Shown piece after piece: positions 1 through 12,179 of a stretch of DNA of 64,000 nucleotides (its first letter is position 1; every line of letters begins with the position of its first letter). Source of the stretch: Sinotaia quadrata (taxonomy: Eukaryota; Mollusca; Gastropoda; Architaenioglossa; Viviparidae); the NCBI GenBank assembly GCA_028829895.1, contig CM054180.1, forward strand, positions 90,645,135 to 90,709,134, given 5' to 3'. The position numbers and the translations under genes are program-made. The notes beneath the pieces were generated by a model, which searched no databases, was not told the DNA's origin, and saw only the letters and a list, made by a program, of their open reading frames with translations.

Positions 1-483
1 CAAAAGAGATCAAACCACATTTTCTTTCATTATTTCTCTGTCTCTCTTCTGTTATCTCTTTCTCTTTCTTTCTCTTGATCATGTTCTCCCTTTCTCTCTC
101 TACCACTATTACATTCTCTCTTTTTCCCTTATTCTTTGTCCCTTTTTTCATTCATTTATTTCTCTTCCCATTCCCTCATTTCTCTGTCACCATTTTCATT
201 CTCTGTTCCCTCATTCTTTCTGTCCTTTTCTTATGTGATTTCTGATGTGTATGTCTCTGTCTCTCTGTCTCTCTTCTTATGTCCACCATTTCTCTTTCTT
301 TTTGTCTCTTTTTCTCATGCTTCCTTTTGTAATTTATATCTATCTCTTCTATTTTTCTTTCATTTTCTTTATTCTCTCCTCCCATTTTCTTTTATATATT
401 CATCCTTTTTTCTCTCAGTTTTCTCTCTTGCTCTACCTTTCTCTCTCTTGTTCTGGCTTTTTCATTTTCTTTATTTCTTTCTC

Positions 484-514
<31 letters not shown>

Positions 515-1583
515 ATTCTCTTTCTTTCTTTATCTTTTTCTCTATCTCTTTTCTATGTCTGTTTCTCTCACTACACCAAACACACCAGTTCCCACAGGCA
601 CACAGGCTGGTAGATCTGTTGGCTGTATGCCTAAGCTTTTAAAAATAAAGGTTACAGTACCAAATCATAATGGAATCTGGCAGGCATGACTCAGAAGAAA
701 GTCAGATAATGTACACATCAAATTTGAAACCAAATTTCAATTTGTTTTTAAGATACAAATTAGCATGCTAACACTTAAGAGCCGTGGGCAAATATGTCTA
801 GTTATAATGGTTCTTTTGTATGTTATTTTTTAAATGTTGTCATACATTTTGAAGACTTTGGTCAGTAGGCTGTCTTCAAGCTTTTCTTTAAAGAAGCTAT
901 TTTTTTATTTATTGACAGAATACTGCCTTCTTTTATTCATGGATTTGCTACAAATCTCATTTATTTCAGTAAAGTAATTTGTGAAAATATATATGCTGAA
1001 AGATTAATACCATTCTAAAGGAAAGGCACACAAACAGTGAACTCAACAGTCCTCTCAGCTTTGTAAATAACACAATTTTGTTTAATGCTACATATTCTAA
1101 GAATACTAACACTGAGATTCAAATTTCAGCCTATTCACACTACTTTGAAAGTGAAGTTTACATTCTTCATGAAGATTTTTTTTAAAATGTAAAACAAACT
1201 ACAAAAATACCACATGAAGATAAAACAAAGCAATATTTTTACACTATCCTATCAAATCATGTTTGTGTCAGTATTTTTTTTCTTATGGACAGTCATTTTG
1301 CCAGGACATTTGTCATGCTGTAGATATATATGAATTATAATTAAATAAAGTAATCAAACAAGCAAAATCCTAATAAGTAATTGTGACAAAAAGATATTGA
1401 TACCCTAAATATCAACTCTCATAAATCATAACTGATACAAATTTTACAGACAATATATTTGGAAGAAAACAACTCACTTTGGGCATCAAAGAATACCTGT
1501 TATATTATTAGTAATGACAAATATTCATATGTTATTAGTGTATATTGATTGGATTATGTTGGAGTTTTCTGGTTTGTTTATAG
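1..1583. other. Intron of DHX9, open at the left edge; pyrimidine-rich block
   Basis: Positions 1-600 are a TC/TTTC-rich tract on the + strand, with long runs of CT and CTTT. Its open frames are Ser/Phe/Leu-rich translations of simple sequence, not genes. From about 640 to 1583 the sequence is ordinary AT-rich DNA with no coding signal I can recognise. It ends in an acceptor (TTTATAG) just before the exon at 1584. I infer that it is intronic because that exon begins in the middle of a codon. Confidence 0.7.
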
Positions 1584-1744
1584 GCTTGATCAGCACACAA
1601 CGCCTGAAATATTCCGAACACCCCTTCATGAACTGGCACTGGCAATCAAACTATTACGGTTGGGCCCCATTGCTCATTTTTTGTCGAAGGCTGTGGAACC
1701 ACCACCTATTGATGCAGTTGTGGAAGCAGAAGTTACTCTTAGAG
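1584..1744 (+). CDS. DHX9: DHX9 (RNA helicase A) internal exon: winged helix, start of HA2
   Basis: This exon belongs to a DEAH/RHA superfamily 2 RNA helicase. DHX9 unwinds RNA and DNA duplexes and R-loops and acts in transcription and RNA processing, mainly in the nucleus. The translation includes [20 protein letters not shown] and [16 protein letters not shown], which closely resemble the DHX9 segment just after the RecA2 core (winged helix running into HA2). The exon starts with one base (G) that completes an Arg codon begun upstream. It ends with one base (G) before the donor GTAGGT at 1745. The acceptor is TATAG at 1579-1583. The upstream helicase exons are outside the window. The orthologue assignment rests on recognised sequence, here and in the eight following exons. 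Confidence 0.93.
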
Positions 1745-2398
1745 GTAGGTTTTTTCCAAATTTGTCTTCAACAATTCCTTTATTTTATGACTTTCTCTCT
1801 TAAGCTAGTATTATTGGAATACATGGAGTTTTTTCTTTATGACACTTCTATATGCAGCTATCTACTTAATTCAACTGCAACCCTATAGTAAACTATTTTC
1901 CCCCTTAATTTTTGACAGGTAAAGTTTGCATCATTGTCTTCAGAGAATTACACAAAGAAAGTGGGAATGTTTTCCCTTACAGCATGAGTTCACAGCTTGC
2001 TGTTGACAGGTGCTTTTAATATCACCAAACTTTTATGGTAACCCACAATGGAATGGGCCAATATATATCATAGTCCCCATTGAAATAAGGTTTTTCATGG
2101 TTTACATAAATTGGTTGGTGCTTGCCATTCTCTATTGAAATTTCCTGTAACCCTTGGGCACAGAAAGATTAGAGGCCCACTGTAACTTATTGACATATTG
2201 CAAAAAACCATCACATTCTCTCTCTCTTTCCCCCCCCCCTCCCTCTCACTGTCATATTCTCTCTTTTCCCTTATTCTCAATCTATCACATCCATTCCATT
2301 CTTTTATTCATTTATTTCTCTCATCTTCTCCTGTCTCTCTGTCAACATTTTCATTCTCCTTTCCCTTGATCTTTTCATTTTTTTCTATCCTTTCTTTA

Positions 2399-2445
<47 letters not shown>

Positions 2446-2789
2446 TCATGTCCTCTGTTTTCATTGCCTTTGATTTTTTATCTTTCTCACAAAGCACTCT
2501 TCTTTACTTAATTCCTATCCTATTTTCTTCTATATCTCTCTTTATAACTCCATTTCATTCTCATTCTCTCACTTTCTTTTTCTTTTTCTCTTAATCTCTT
2601 TTCTCTTTCTTTTCCCTCCCTTTCTCTCTTATTTTCTATCTTTCTCTCTTGTCAATGCCTTTTCTCTCTAAAAATAATTGTGCTTTAATGAAGACTACGC
2701 TGATGAAGTTATTCCTTAAGAATTTAATGAACTTTTTGGAGAGAATGATGATAAGCAATTCTGGGGATTCAAATAAAGTAAATATAAGT
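1745..2789. other. Intron: second pyrimidine-rich block and (TG)n
   Basis: Intronic sequence. About 2215-2660 is again TC-rich and includes a (TG)n microsatellite at 2405-2443. Parts of 2258-2460 align by eye with 120-330, with shared stretches such as TTTTCCCTTATTCT and CATTCATTTATTTCTCT. The two tracts may therefore be copies of one repeat lying either side of the exon. I see no gene here; the reading frames are low-complexity. Confidence 0.6.
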
Positions 2790-4640
2790 ATAAATAATAG
2801 TATTAGTCACCACACATTTCCTTAAAATTTTCCTCATACAGGGTGTCATCTGATCCATCCATTGCTTTGGAAATGCCACATTTAAGAAATGATTTTTCTT
2901 AATCATTTCAGCAGGTGTAGAGTTCCCTGCCTTTTGAATCCAACTTGTCACCATCATAATGTCAGGCTTCATCAGAAGTAGCAGCACTGGAACTCATCCA
3001 TTCCATCCATAGTTTGCAAAGTCTGTCTAATTAAGTAAACTTATAAAGGCTGAAGAATTGACCTCTAGCCACCAGGAATTACGACCAAGTCTGTTTTTAA
3101 TTCACATGTCTTATGTTTAACAAAATCCTTCAGATGTGCACAAAACATGTCCCGAACAAGCATAGCTCTCTTGAACAAAAATGCACCTGGTTGTGCCTTC
3201 CACACAGTTTGTAATTATAATTTTATTCCATCCTTGATCATTCACCTTTTGGGATGGGCATGAACAATGATGCCAGACGGAAATTTTGCTCCTTTAGGCA
3301 GGGTTTTTAATTTAAATATGACTACTGAACTTAGAATGATGGCAGCTTCCTGTCTGGGTCAATTTTGCTGCCTGGCATAAAGTGTGCTGCTGTTGAAGAT
3401 GGACATAGTGGAATGTGATTGACAGAAAGGGTAATGGATGTTGGCCAGTTGGTTTGTGATGCTTGGGTTTTTGCATTATTTAGTCAGTAGAGACCTGTAG
3501 TAGTTTTCAGTGATTGGCTGCTGCTGCCAGTAAACTGTTGGTGTTGTCTTTTTTTTTTTAATTTTTAGTCAGAATGCAGCTGGGTGGGTACACATTTCTC
3601 AAAATCTTATTGTACAGATATCCTAAAATTAAGTATTTATCTCTCAAAGTCAAGTGATGCATATCTCTCAAAAACAAGTGTCACACATCTCTCAAAACAT
3701 CAAATAGTATTTATTTCTCAAATCAAGTACATAGTACATATCTCTCAAAAACAAGTGGTACACATCTCTCATTTTCAAGTGGTACACAACTCAAAATCAT
3801 GTTGTGCGCAAACCAGGTTGTATACATCTCTCAAAATCAAGTGATGCTCAGGCAAGAAGTGAGAGCAAGTGTCAATGATGACCATACTCTATTCTGCTGC
3901 AACTATAGCCGTAGCCCCAGGCTTAGAGAGGGAACCCATATCCCCACAAAAGGGCTGGTGAGAATGAAAATAAAATTGAGTCCTGGCTGACTGTTTGGCT
4001 GAGCATTTAAATATAACTAAAGGTTTTAATTGTGTTATATTCACCATGCATTACTAGATGACTTTAAAACATATTTTCATGGCCTGTTGTTTTCACCAAG
4101 AGTTTTGCCTACCACTTGGATCCACTGTTCTGTTGCCTGGTAAATCAAACATAATTGGTGTTCCATCCATATTTTCAGTGTCTCAGATCATACCCATGCC
4201 TTCTTCTCCGTTCTATGATGAGTATATGAAAAGCTAGAATTTTTCATCCAAAGCTACTGGTAATTTTTGTGCAATTTGTACGCATTGGCAAAGAGATAGT
4301 GAAAACCAGTTCATAAAATAACTACATCAGCTTGTAGATGCAAGAAATTTTGATATTTCTGGCAAGTTGCAATATTTTTCATTTATTCATTTGAAGGGCA
4401 CAAATTCAAATTGATCCTTAAGTAATGATATAACAATTTTGCTGCCGAGTTGAAGCCCATTCATTTAGTTCCTCAAGAGCTGAAAGTGATAAAGTGTTCC
4501 TTCTCTATGCTCATTTTGTTTTTGACATTTCTTGCAGGATTCTTTTATTTTACACCAGTCTCAAACAAGATTTTCTTCAGTTCCAAATTCCTACATTGTA
4601 TTGGAATTGCCTTGGCTTTCTGCAAATTCTATCACCAGTC
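2790..4640 (-). pseudogene. Decayed pogo/Tigger-type transposase (DDE_1 family)
   Basis: Read on the - strand, fragments in the expected order match a pogo/Tigger transposase. An ALEELNEWAS-like segment lies near 4.47 kb. NMDGTPIMFDLPGNRTVD lies near 4.13-4.18 kb and holds the first catalytic Asp. LPKGAKFPSGIIVHAHPK lies near 3.25-3.33 kb. MLVRDMFCAHLKDF near 3.14 kb holds the second Asp, and VVIPGG follows. The C-terminal TSWIQKAGNSTPAEMIKK is near 2.90-2.96 kb. The family is a nuclear cut-and-paste transposase with an N-terminal DNA-binding region and a DDE/D core. The copy is dead: it has several stops and frameshifts, and about 700 bp of foreign sequence, including the array at 3588-3850, between the first catalytic region and KGAKFP. 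I did not find its terminal inverted repeats. Confidence 0.8.
3588..3850 (+). repeat. Degenerate minisatellite, about 25-29-bp unit
   Basis: Roughly ten imperfect copies of a unit like CATCTCTCAAAATCAAGTG, followed by GTA or TGC. In one frame this reads as ISQKQVVH-type repeats, but stops and indels show it is not a protein. The array lies inside the pogo/Tigger relic and helps separate its coding fragments. Confidence 0.75.
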
Positions 4641-4649
4641 TCTTTAAAA

Positions 4650-5815
4650 TATGATGCATTTTTGAACTAATTGTAATAGCACCTTCAAGGTTATTTTTTA
4701 AAATACTAAACGCTAGTGTTTACAACAAATTTAATGATTTAAACAGTGGTGCATGCTAGAGTAAGCATGACACGAAATGCAAAAGCATGATGGACATTCA
4801 TGACAAGAAATGTGAAAGCATGATGGCCAATTTTTATTTATATCATTTGTATCTTTTTCAAGTGTACTTTTTTATTTTTAAAATGTCATAATTAACAGCC
4901 TAATAAAATTGATTCAAACATTATTTAATGTATTAAGATATTTTGTTAAAAACATTTAATGAAGCAGCAAGTTTATATCTGAAGGATACAAATACCTGGC
5001 AGAAAGGGGGTGGGAGGACACCAACAGATTTCATTAACTTTTTGTTGTTTGACTTGACTATTAAGTCAGGGGTACTCTTTTTAATGTCCAAAATAGGAAT
5101 AAATTTTTTGACTTCTTTTCATGTATAAACAGTGTATTGATATAAGTTCTTTTAGAGACAAATACAAATGATCAACAATTTTTAAACATACTACTTTATT
5201 TTCTTTACTTTTTTCCTTTAATAATGAAATTAACAGGATTATTGTTGGTCGTATAAAGTTTATCTATTATTGTTTAAAAAAATAAGTAAATAAATAATCA
5301 ATACTTAATAATTTATTAACATTCATTTTTAATAAATATATGATGTTTCATTAAAAATAACTTTTATTTTCACTTTTAAAATTATAAATAGAATATTAAA
5401 TACAAGCACTGGAAAAATTAGAACATAAATAACTTTGTTTTATTTATAATTTGTTAATAGTAAATTCTATCAAGAATATAGATTCAAATTATTTTAATAT
5501 TTTAAAAGTTAAACAAATCAATTAAGTGCTCTGTATTGTTATTTTTATTTGATATGTTTATGTTCCAGTTACATATAACCAATGAAAATTATATAATTTA
5601 TATAATAACATGAAAATTCAAATATTACAAATACCCACCACTGCCCCAGTTAAATACAGAAAGAGAGAATCCAAAGAAATGTCTGAATAATTTAAAATTA
5701 CATAAAATCAAGAAATATTTTTTTAAATAGGGATTCCTCATTTCAGATAACTTTGATAATTAATATAAAACAATACAGAAAAAAGTGTTTTTAAAAGTAA
5801 AGAGAATGTAAATGT
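4650..5815. other. AT-rich intron with a short local duplication
   Basis: Very AT-rich DNA with no coding signal. At 4750-4830 a segment of about 40 bp containing AAAGCATGATGG is duplicated nearby. Nothing else is recognised. Confidence 0.6.
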
Positions 5816-5817
5816 GG

Positions 5818-7061
5818 GCCATCGGAGGTGATTGTAGGATCCCGGGAGTGTATGTAAGGCCATCACTAATCCTGTCGCCGCCGCCAATTGTTAAGATGTG
5901 ATGTCGCAAGAGGATGATGATGTGCAATGTGATGTGTGTCTTTGGTTTTATCTTCTTGTTCGATGTCCTCTTCTACATGCATCGCCAACTGTACAAATCA
6001 ATCAAATGAAGCACACAGATTCTTTTATTAGTGATCGTCAAGGGGGAATATGTAACACCCATGAGTTCAATGTATTATTTTGTGTTTGTTCACTGCAGTC
6101 TGCCGACAAGTGTAGCCCCTGTTATTTAGTTAATGTTTGTGTGTGTGTATCATAGTGTGTGCTGATGCATCTGTGTGTGTGTATAGTGTTTATTGTTTTT
6201 ATAAGTAGGACATGGCTGGGTCTGCAAAATTAGGTCATGACCCCTTTGTTTCATGTATCTGGTTTAGGTATTGTTTTTGAATAAATGACATGACACGATG
6301 ACAGGTGCAGGGAGTGTGAGTGACAGGTGTTGATTTGATCTGGGTGCCCCAGCAGCACACATCCAGGCTGGGAGATTAGTTTTTATTTCTGCACTTTCTG
6401 ACATTTTTTCCCAGGCTGTATACCTTTAAATAGGGTGACAGAACTCTGTGATAAGTGTATAGAGAAAACCTAAGACTCCTGGCTTTAGGGCTGATAGGGT
6501 GGATATTATAGGTTAGGTAGTGAACAAACTAAGGTCGTAAACAAACTTAGAGTTAGGAAAGTGTATTAGCAAAAGAAGAAAGAGATATGTACAGAATATG
6601 TGAAAGACTTTTTATTAACTAGAAATTAGAGGAAGAGATCATATTTTTATTATAGTGTAAATGATGGATCTGTGTGCATTATAAAAAGTACACATTCAGT
6701 GTACTGTGTATCATGATATGGTATGTGAACATTTGTAGCTGTGTTTGTTGCTGCTGTTTGTCATTTACCTGTTTGGCAGCTCTGGTTCCCATTAGTTCAG
6801 AAATGGGCATTTTATAAAAATAAAACAGTCGCTAATAAAAGAACCTGTGTGCCTCATTTGATTGATTTTACAATTGGTGATGTATGCAGAAGACAAGAAG
6901 AAAACATCGAACAAGAAGATAAAACCAAAGACAGACATCACATCGCACATCATCATCATCTTGCGACAGCACAGTCCTGTTAACATTTGGGGGCATTGAC
7001 AGGATTAGTGATGGCCTTATTACATACACTCCCAGGATGGCCCTACTATCACTCCCGGTCA
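5818..7061. repeat. Long inverted repeat around an LTR-like unit (palindromic retroelement remnant)
   Basis: The first 220 bp (5818-6038) is a diverged reverse complement of the last 240 bp (about 6820-7061). Shared landmarks are GTGTATGTAAGGCCATCACT on the left and the same words, in reverse complement, on the right. Between the arms, 6051-6872 looks like an LTR: it begins TGTAACACCC, ends TTTTACA, and has an AATAAA signal near 6835. TTGGTGATG follows directly, where a tRNA primer-binding site would lie. The left arm would then be an inverted leader plus about 50 bp of inverted LTR 3' end. A long-TIR DNA transposon is the alternative. Short frames inside the arms are not genes. Confidence 0.6.
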
Positions 7062-7299
7062 AACCTCATATGTCCCTGTTTACAAGAATATAAAACAAAA
7101 TGATTTTTCTTACATTTAGAAGTTATGGAATTTAGGATTTCTCAATAAATTATCATACTGAGATTTAAGAGAAACAAAATATCTTACATATTATCGCATA
7201 ATACATACATAATAATTACAAATGTCTGTAAAGAAAATAGAAGCACAAATAAATAAAATAAATTGTTGATGATAAAATCTGAGCAAATAAAAATATACA

Positions 7300-7725
7300 G
7301 TAATCACTTTATTTTAAGAAGATTTAATGAGTTGAATGCAATTTTTTTCAAATCCTGCATCTTTTTTTCATCATCAGATGTAACTTTTTAGTTGAGATCC
7401 TTAAAACTGATTGTAAAAGTTCATGTTATGATTGTTCATAATATGCTTTTCTTAAGATTCAATAATGAAAATGTTTGCTTGCAAAATATATGTAGGTCCC
7501 AAAATAATCAGCATTTGTTTTGCAAATTCTCGAAGGCTTGCAAATTTGTTTGGATCAAGAAAATTGTAAAATGTGCATATTTCTTCACAATGATTAAACT
7601 CTCTTATAGCAAGATTATACTGAAGGTCAATAATTTCAAAAGTTCACTTGGTGTGCTATCAACCTCAGCTAAAAATAGATCACAAATTATTGACAAAAGA
7701 TTTTCAATTTGTATGTCACCAAATA
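7300..7725 (-). pseudogene. hAT transposase relic, C-terminal part (split by an insertion)
   Basis: The - strand reads as a decayed C-terminal region of a hAT (SCAND3/ZBED/GTF2IRD2-like) transposase. GDIQIENLLSIICDLFLAEV lies next to the break at 7725. Further on, TYIFCKQTFSLLNLKKS resembles the hAT dimerisation motif (TYLCEQLFSxMNxxKS). There are stops and frameshifts. The rest of the relic resumes at 9622 beyond a pogo-like element. Joining the halves at one TA restores an uninterrupted frame across the junction, so they were once continuous. No terminal inverted repeats were identified. Confidence 0.65.
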
Positions 7726-8862
7726 CAGTCTAGTCCACTTATTTTGGCATCGGTTAACTTGCCAACCCTAGTAAGTCGACGTTTTTGATGTGGAACCGCC
7801 AAATTCACTCTTTGTCTTAGCATTTTCTCATCGGTTACGTCGATTGTTTTATGTCGCCGAACCCTACTATCTCGGGCACAAAAGAAGGCCAAAATAGTGA
7901 CTTAAATCGGTCATCTCGACCCCTGTGGTGACTAATCGCTAACAATAAATGGCCATGTCTTGTTAAAAAGCTGCAGCTTAAACTTAAGAAGGGTTTTCTT
8001 CATAGGGCGCAATGTTTGCCACAGGCAAAATAGGCACACTATTGCCCTTCAACTGGCTCACACCTCTCTTGCCCACTTTTGAAGTAACCGCTTGTAGGAT
8101 ACTTTCAGAGGCAACTTCAGCCCCCCCCCCCCCCCTACTGACAGAGAGCGGTTGAGGGTGTGCGCCTAATAGGTGCGACCTGTTTCACACCTTCCTCCTG
8201 CCCTCCATCTTAGATGCACCGGGAGGAGGCTGTGGGGATCTCCCAGAAGCATATCAAGACTGAGAACATCATGAAGATGAAAGGTCTATTGCCGCTTCTG
8301 GGGTGAGTGTGAGTGAAACACACACAAAATGACTCGCGAATTTAATTTTGATACTGGTTAGCTTTTTGTAAAAATGAACTACACGTACACCCCGCAGATT
8401 TTTTTGATTTTGTGAGCAATCTTTGTGTTTGCTATGTTGGAGAATACATATACAGTACATACATGTATAATGAAAGGTTTGTATCGAGAATCGAAGGTGG
8501 ACCAAATTCCCTCTTTGTTAGCATTTTCTCATCAGTTATGTTGATTCTTTTATGTTGCTGAACACTAATACAATGTCTCTTTGTTTGTTTGTTTGTTTCT
8601 TTGTTTGAACTGTTCATGTATCTCGAGCACAAAAGAGGGCCCGAATCATTACTTAACATCAGTTATTCATCGGCTTTTGAAAATATTTGTTATCAATGCC
8701 ACTTTTCCATCTCACTAACAATAAAGAGCAAAATAGGCACACTGTTGCTCTTCAACTGGCTCACACCTCTTAAAGTTACTTTTGAAGTAACCACTTGTAC
8801 GATACATTTTTAGAGGCGGCTTCGGCCCCCCCCTCCTCCTGCCCTCCACACCTTAGACACAA

Positions 8863-8893
<31 letters not shown>

Positions 8894-9621
8894 CTCACAG
8901 ATTTAATTTTGATACTGGTTAGCTTTTTTGTAAAAACGAACTACACATACACCCCGCATTTTTTTTTATTTTGTGAGCAATCTTTGTGTTTGCAGTGTTG
9001 GAGAATGTAATGAAAGGTTTGTATGTTTTTATTGTATAGATGTTCTGGTAAATCTCTGCTGTTAGTTGGTGCACATAAGCCTTTTGTTGTTAGCAAACTA
9101 TGTACATTTTATAACAAGCCGATCTAGTCATCAAACAAATCGCGACAAAGCTGTTGTGTAAAAAAATCAAAAACATGTCCATGTACATTCTCATTTATTA
9201 ATGCACATCATGTACATAAAGAAATTTCAAGCAAGTTATGTGTAATATTGAAGCATTTGTTTTCAAGTAGAATGTTAAAGGCAAAAAGCAACAAAGCAGT
9301 TTAGACTTTGTAAAGAAACCATATTAACCATGCATACATAAACCTTTTGTTGTTAGCAAACATGTATATGTATGTACATTTTTATAGCATGCCGATTGCG
9401 TCATCAAACAAATCGCGGCAAAGCCGTTGTGTAAAAAAATCACCAAACAGATGCATGTACATTCTCATTCATTCATGCACATCATGTACATAAAGAAATT
9501 TCAAGTGCATTTTATAGTACTGTAATATATTGCCACTATATTGGTTTTCTCTAATCTCGATCTTCAGTTATCTCGACACTTTTTGGCAAATCCTAGGCCT
9601 TCACATATCTGGACTTGACTG
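7726..9621. mobile_element. Non-autonomous pogo-like (Tc1/mariner superfamily) element, copy 1
   Basis: Starts CAGTC and ends GACTG, with TA duplicated on both sides (7724-7725 and 9622-9623). Terminal and subterminal sequence is rich in TATCTCGA- and ATCGGTTA-like words and matches the second copy at 12180-13806. There is no transposase frame. The interior is tandemly organised: about 7800-8490 and 8500-9030 are two related units. A block of about 190 bp (near 9060-9235 and 9335-9505) is duplicated in this copy only, which explains its greater length. It also holds a C-run near 8120 and a (CA)n near 8865. A pogo/Tigger transposase could have moved it, since such a relic lies at 2.8-4.6 kb, but no direct match of ends was possible. 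Confidence 0.85.
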
Positions 9622-10060
9622 TATCTGGAAAAGTTCATCATTCAAAGCATTGACCATGTTAATATATTCTTCAAATGTACTTTCAGGTATAGTCAGTGCT
9701 TGTTGGAAAGGAATCGTGTGCTTTTTTAAATGTTGAGAGAACAAATGCAGTTTCAGGTAAAAGCAGTCATGCATATTATCAAGTCACGAGCATTTAAGTT
9801 TCTTTCTTGCAACGCAGTATTAAATACATTAAGGTGTGTCCTGTGAATGCAAAATCACAAATCCAGTTATGATCAGTTAATTTGGGAAAAGTTTTGTTAT
9901 TTTTCATTTCTAAACAAGAATGATGTCATCTTTTGGGTCTCATATTAACATTGAACATCTGGCAGATATTTTGCAACTAGATTAAATATTTTTGCTGGAA
10001 ACTCCAGCTTAAATGACTCAGTAGATTTGTAGATTATTCCCAAACTCTATTAAATAAAAA
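9622..10060 (-). pseudogene. hAT transposase relic, middle part (upstream of the break)
   Basis: On the - strand this reads as the section of a hAT transposase upstream of the fragment at 7300-7725. A segment near 9.84-9.88 kb resembles the KWLMDLAFLVDIT..LN..LNxxLQG region (DHNWICDFAF, then ALQERNLNARDLI). FEEYINMVNALNDELFQ follows and ends exactly at the TA where the pogo-like element inserted. Frameshifts and stops are present. Family members have a BED zinc finger and the first catalytic residues upstream. Those would fall at 10.1-12 kb, where I can find only uncertain fragments. Confidence 0.6.
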
Positions 10061-12177
10061 AGGATGAATTCTAAGATTCCTCAGATTTTGAATGACGGAG
10101 AATGAATAATGTTGCTCTTTCGCTTAATAGTCAGTCACCTGCAACATCAGTGATTCATGATCTCTATGTAAAAATGGAGTCATGAAAATAGGTAATTCAG
10201 TAGCCACCAATCAGCACGCACAATAGTAGGAATGATGATTCCATAATCCACACTAATGTTGAGATCTGTGAGTGACAATATACAAGGTTGTCTGAGAGCA
10301 GCCAATGATAAGATAGACAACAAAAATGTCTGATGGAGTAAATGTGTTTTTGTTTTGCATTAAAATTGTATTTACTCTTGTGAAAATATTTCTTTATTTA
10401 AAAAGAGGTGGTGGGCCACAAACCATAATTTTCCAGGCCTGATATATTCAAAGATGAATTAGTAATGCAACCACTTTTTAAATCCACTGTGATTTTTTCA
10501 CTCTAATCACAAATCCCAATACCAAAGGCCTTGTGTAAGTTAAGTAATTTTTGGTGGGACTTCACTGTACTATATTTATCACAATGTTTGAAAATATCAC
10601 TGTCAAACCTCATGTGCATGTATATTATTGTGTATTTGTGTCAAATTTTTTGCACCCGGCATTTGTAGTAGGACATGATACTGTAAATCCCCAGAGCAGA
10701 AATATTTTCTTTAAACTGGCTGAAATCAAATAGCTTGAGCTCACTGCTAATTAATTCATAAAATACAATTATAATTTTTTATCATACTCATTGAAACACA
10801 TTCCCAAGTTTATGCCAGATGTTTAGCTAGTTCTGTGTGCAGGGCCTATTGCAAACAATATGCTGTTTTGGGTCATCATGCTATTGTGGAACTTGTTAGC
10901 TTGTATCTTTATATTGTCTCCATCCACATTATTGAAATCAGTCAATAAGATAAACATTTCTTTAATCCATTCTCACACTTTTAAATTTGAAGGTTAGATT
11001 TATTTTCTGCTGGTTACATTGCAGCTGTTAACAGGGACTCTTCGTATATAGGTGTCATCATGAGTCTCCCATTTGACATTTTATAGGGCTCATTAATTAC
11101 CTCTTGTATTATATACAGTTAGATATGGAAGAGAAATGAAGAATTGCTTAAAATATAATAATTATTTCAATTTCATTACCTGATCAACTTCAAATGGGCA
11201 ACTCCAATCAAACATGGATATTCACATCTGTCATCCAATAAATATTTTGCCCATATAATATAGGGATTTTAGTTATACAGCTTTATAACAGTATTCATAT
11301 GGAAAAACAAACTCAAACAAGGAAAGAAATAACAATGGAGGGGGACTAAATCCAATTTCCCAAAATGACTACTCTTTGTAATGTACTTTATCTCATTATC
11401 ATAGACCATGAGTTTGATATATACACATGTACTGGATATGATTTTAACTTGGGCCATGAGAGAGTAAAATGAAGATATTTCACTCTAAACAGAGTTGTGA
11501 CCACAAGTACTAGTCATAATGTCTTTTCCTCCAGCTAAGAAAAAAGGGCCACCATCCTTAAACAATGGTCTGAATACACATATTGCAATCCACACAGTGA
11601 AAGTATAAAAGTTTTTGCCTCAGGCATCTGTGATTTGAAAGTGCATTTCAACACACCTGTTCATAAAGTGAGTGTCTTGAAGATAAACTGTTCAAGCCAT
11701 TGCATGAACACTTTAAAGTATATCAAGAATGATCAGCATCAGATGTGATAAAGTTTCAAGTTCTATTATGCCACTTTATTGAGTACAAACTTTCTCCATC
11801 AGTTGCTGATCACTAAACTAGTTCACAAAATGTTCCTGAACAGTAATACAGCAGTTAACTGTAAGCACAAATGAATCTAAACAACTCGTATCATAAAAGG
11901 CATTCTTGCACTCAGTAGCTCCCATTATAGAAAAATTCAAGATGGGCTTTTCACTTAATGATTAATGAAAGTAATGATAAGAATGGAAAAATAATGTCTA
12001 ACATTCTGGTTCGTATGTTTGAGGGTCATGGAGCATGATCAAGATTTCTAGACAACCCAATCAGGCAAAATAGTACAGTCCAGGATATTTTTGCATTGAA
12101 TCAGATTTCAGGTCTCTTATTTAGTTTGCAATACTTGATTTTCTGTATAGCTAAAAGACTATATATTCTTGTTTCAA
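10061..12177. other. Intron, possibly more of the decayed hAT element
   Basis: AT-rich sequence without a clear gene. Its position suggests that part of it may be the eroded 5' half of the hAT transposase relic to the left, but no motif is convincing. Short frames here, such as 10551-10733 and 11269-11457, have no support. Confidence 0.4.
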
Positions 12178-12179
12178 TA

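Noticed and set aside
136..642. 168-codon open frame (and overlapping frames) at the left edge
   Set aside because: Translation of a TC-rich simple-sequence tract; the protein is almost only Ser, Phe and Leu, with no domain.
2154..2594. Open frames over the (TG)n and TC-rich tract
   Set aside because: Low-complexity Ser/Phe and Cys-Val repeats generated by the microsatellite.
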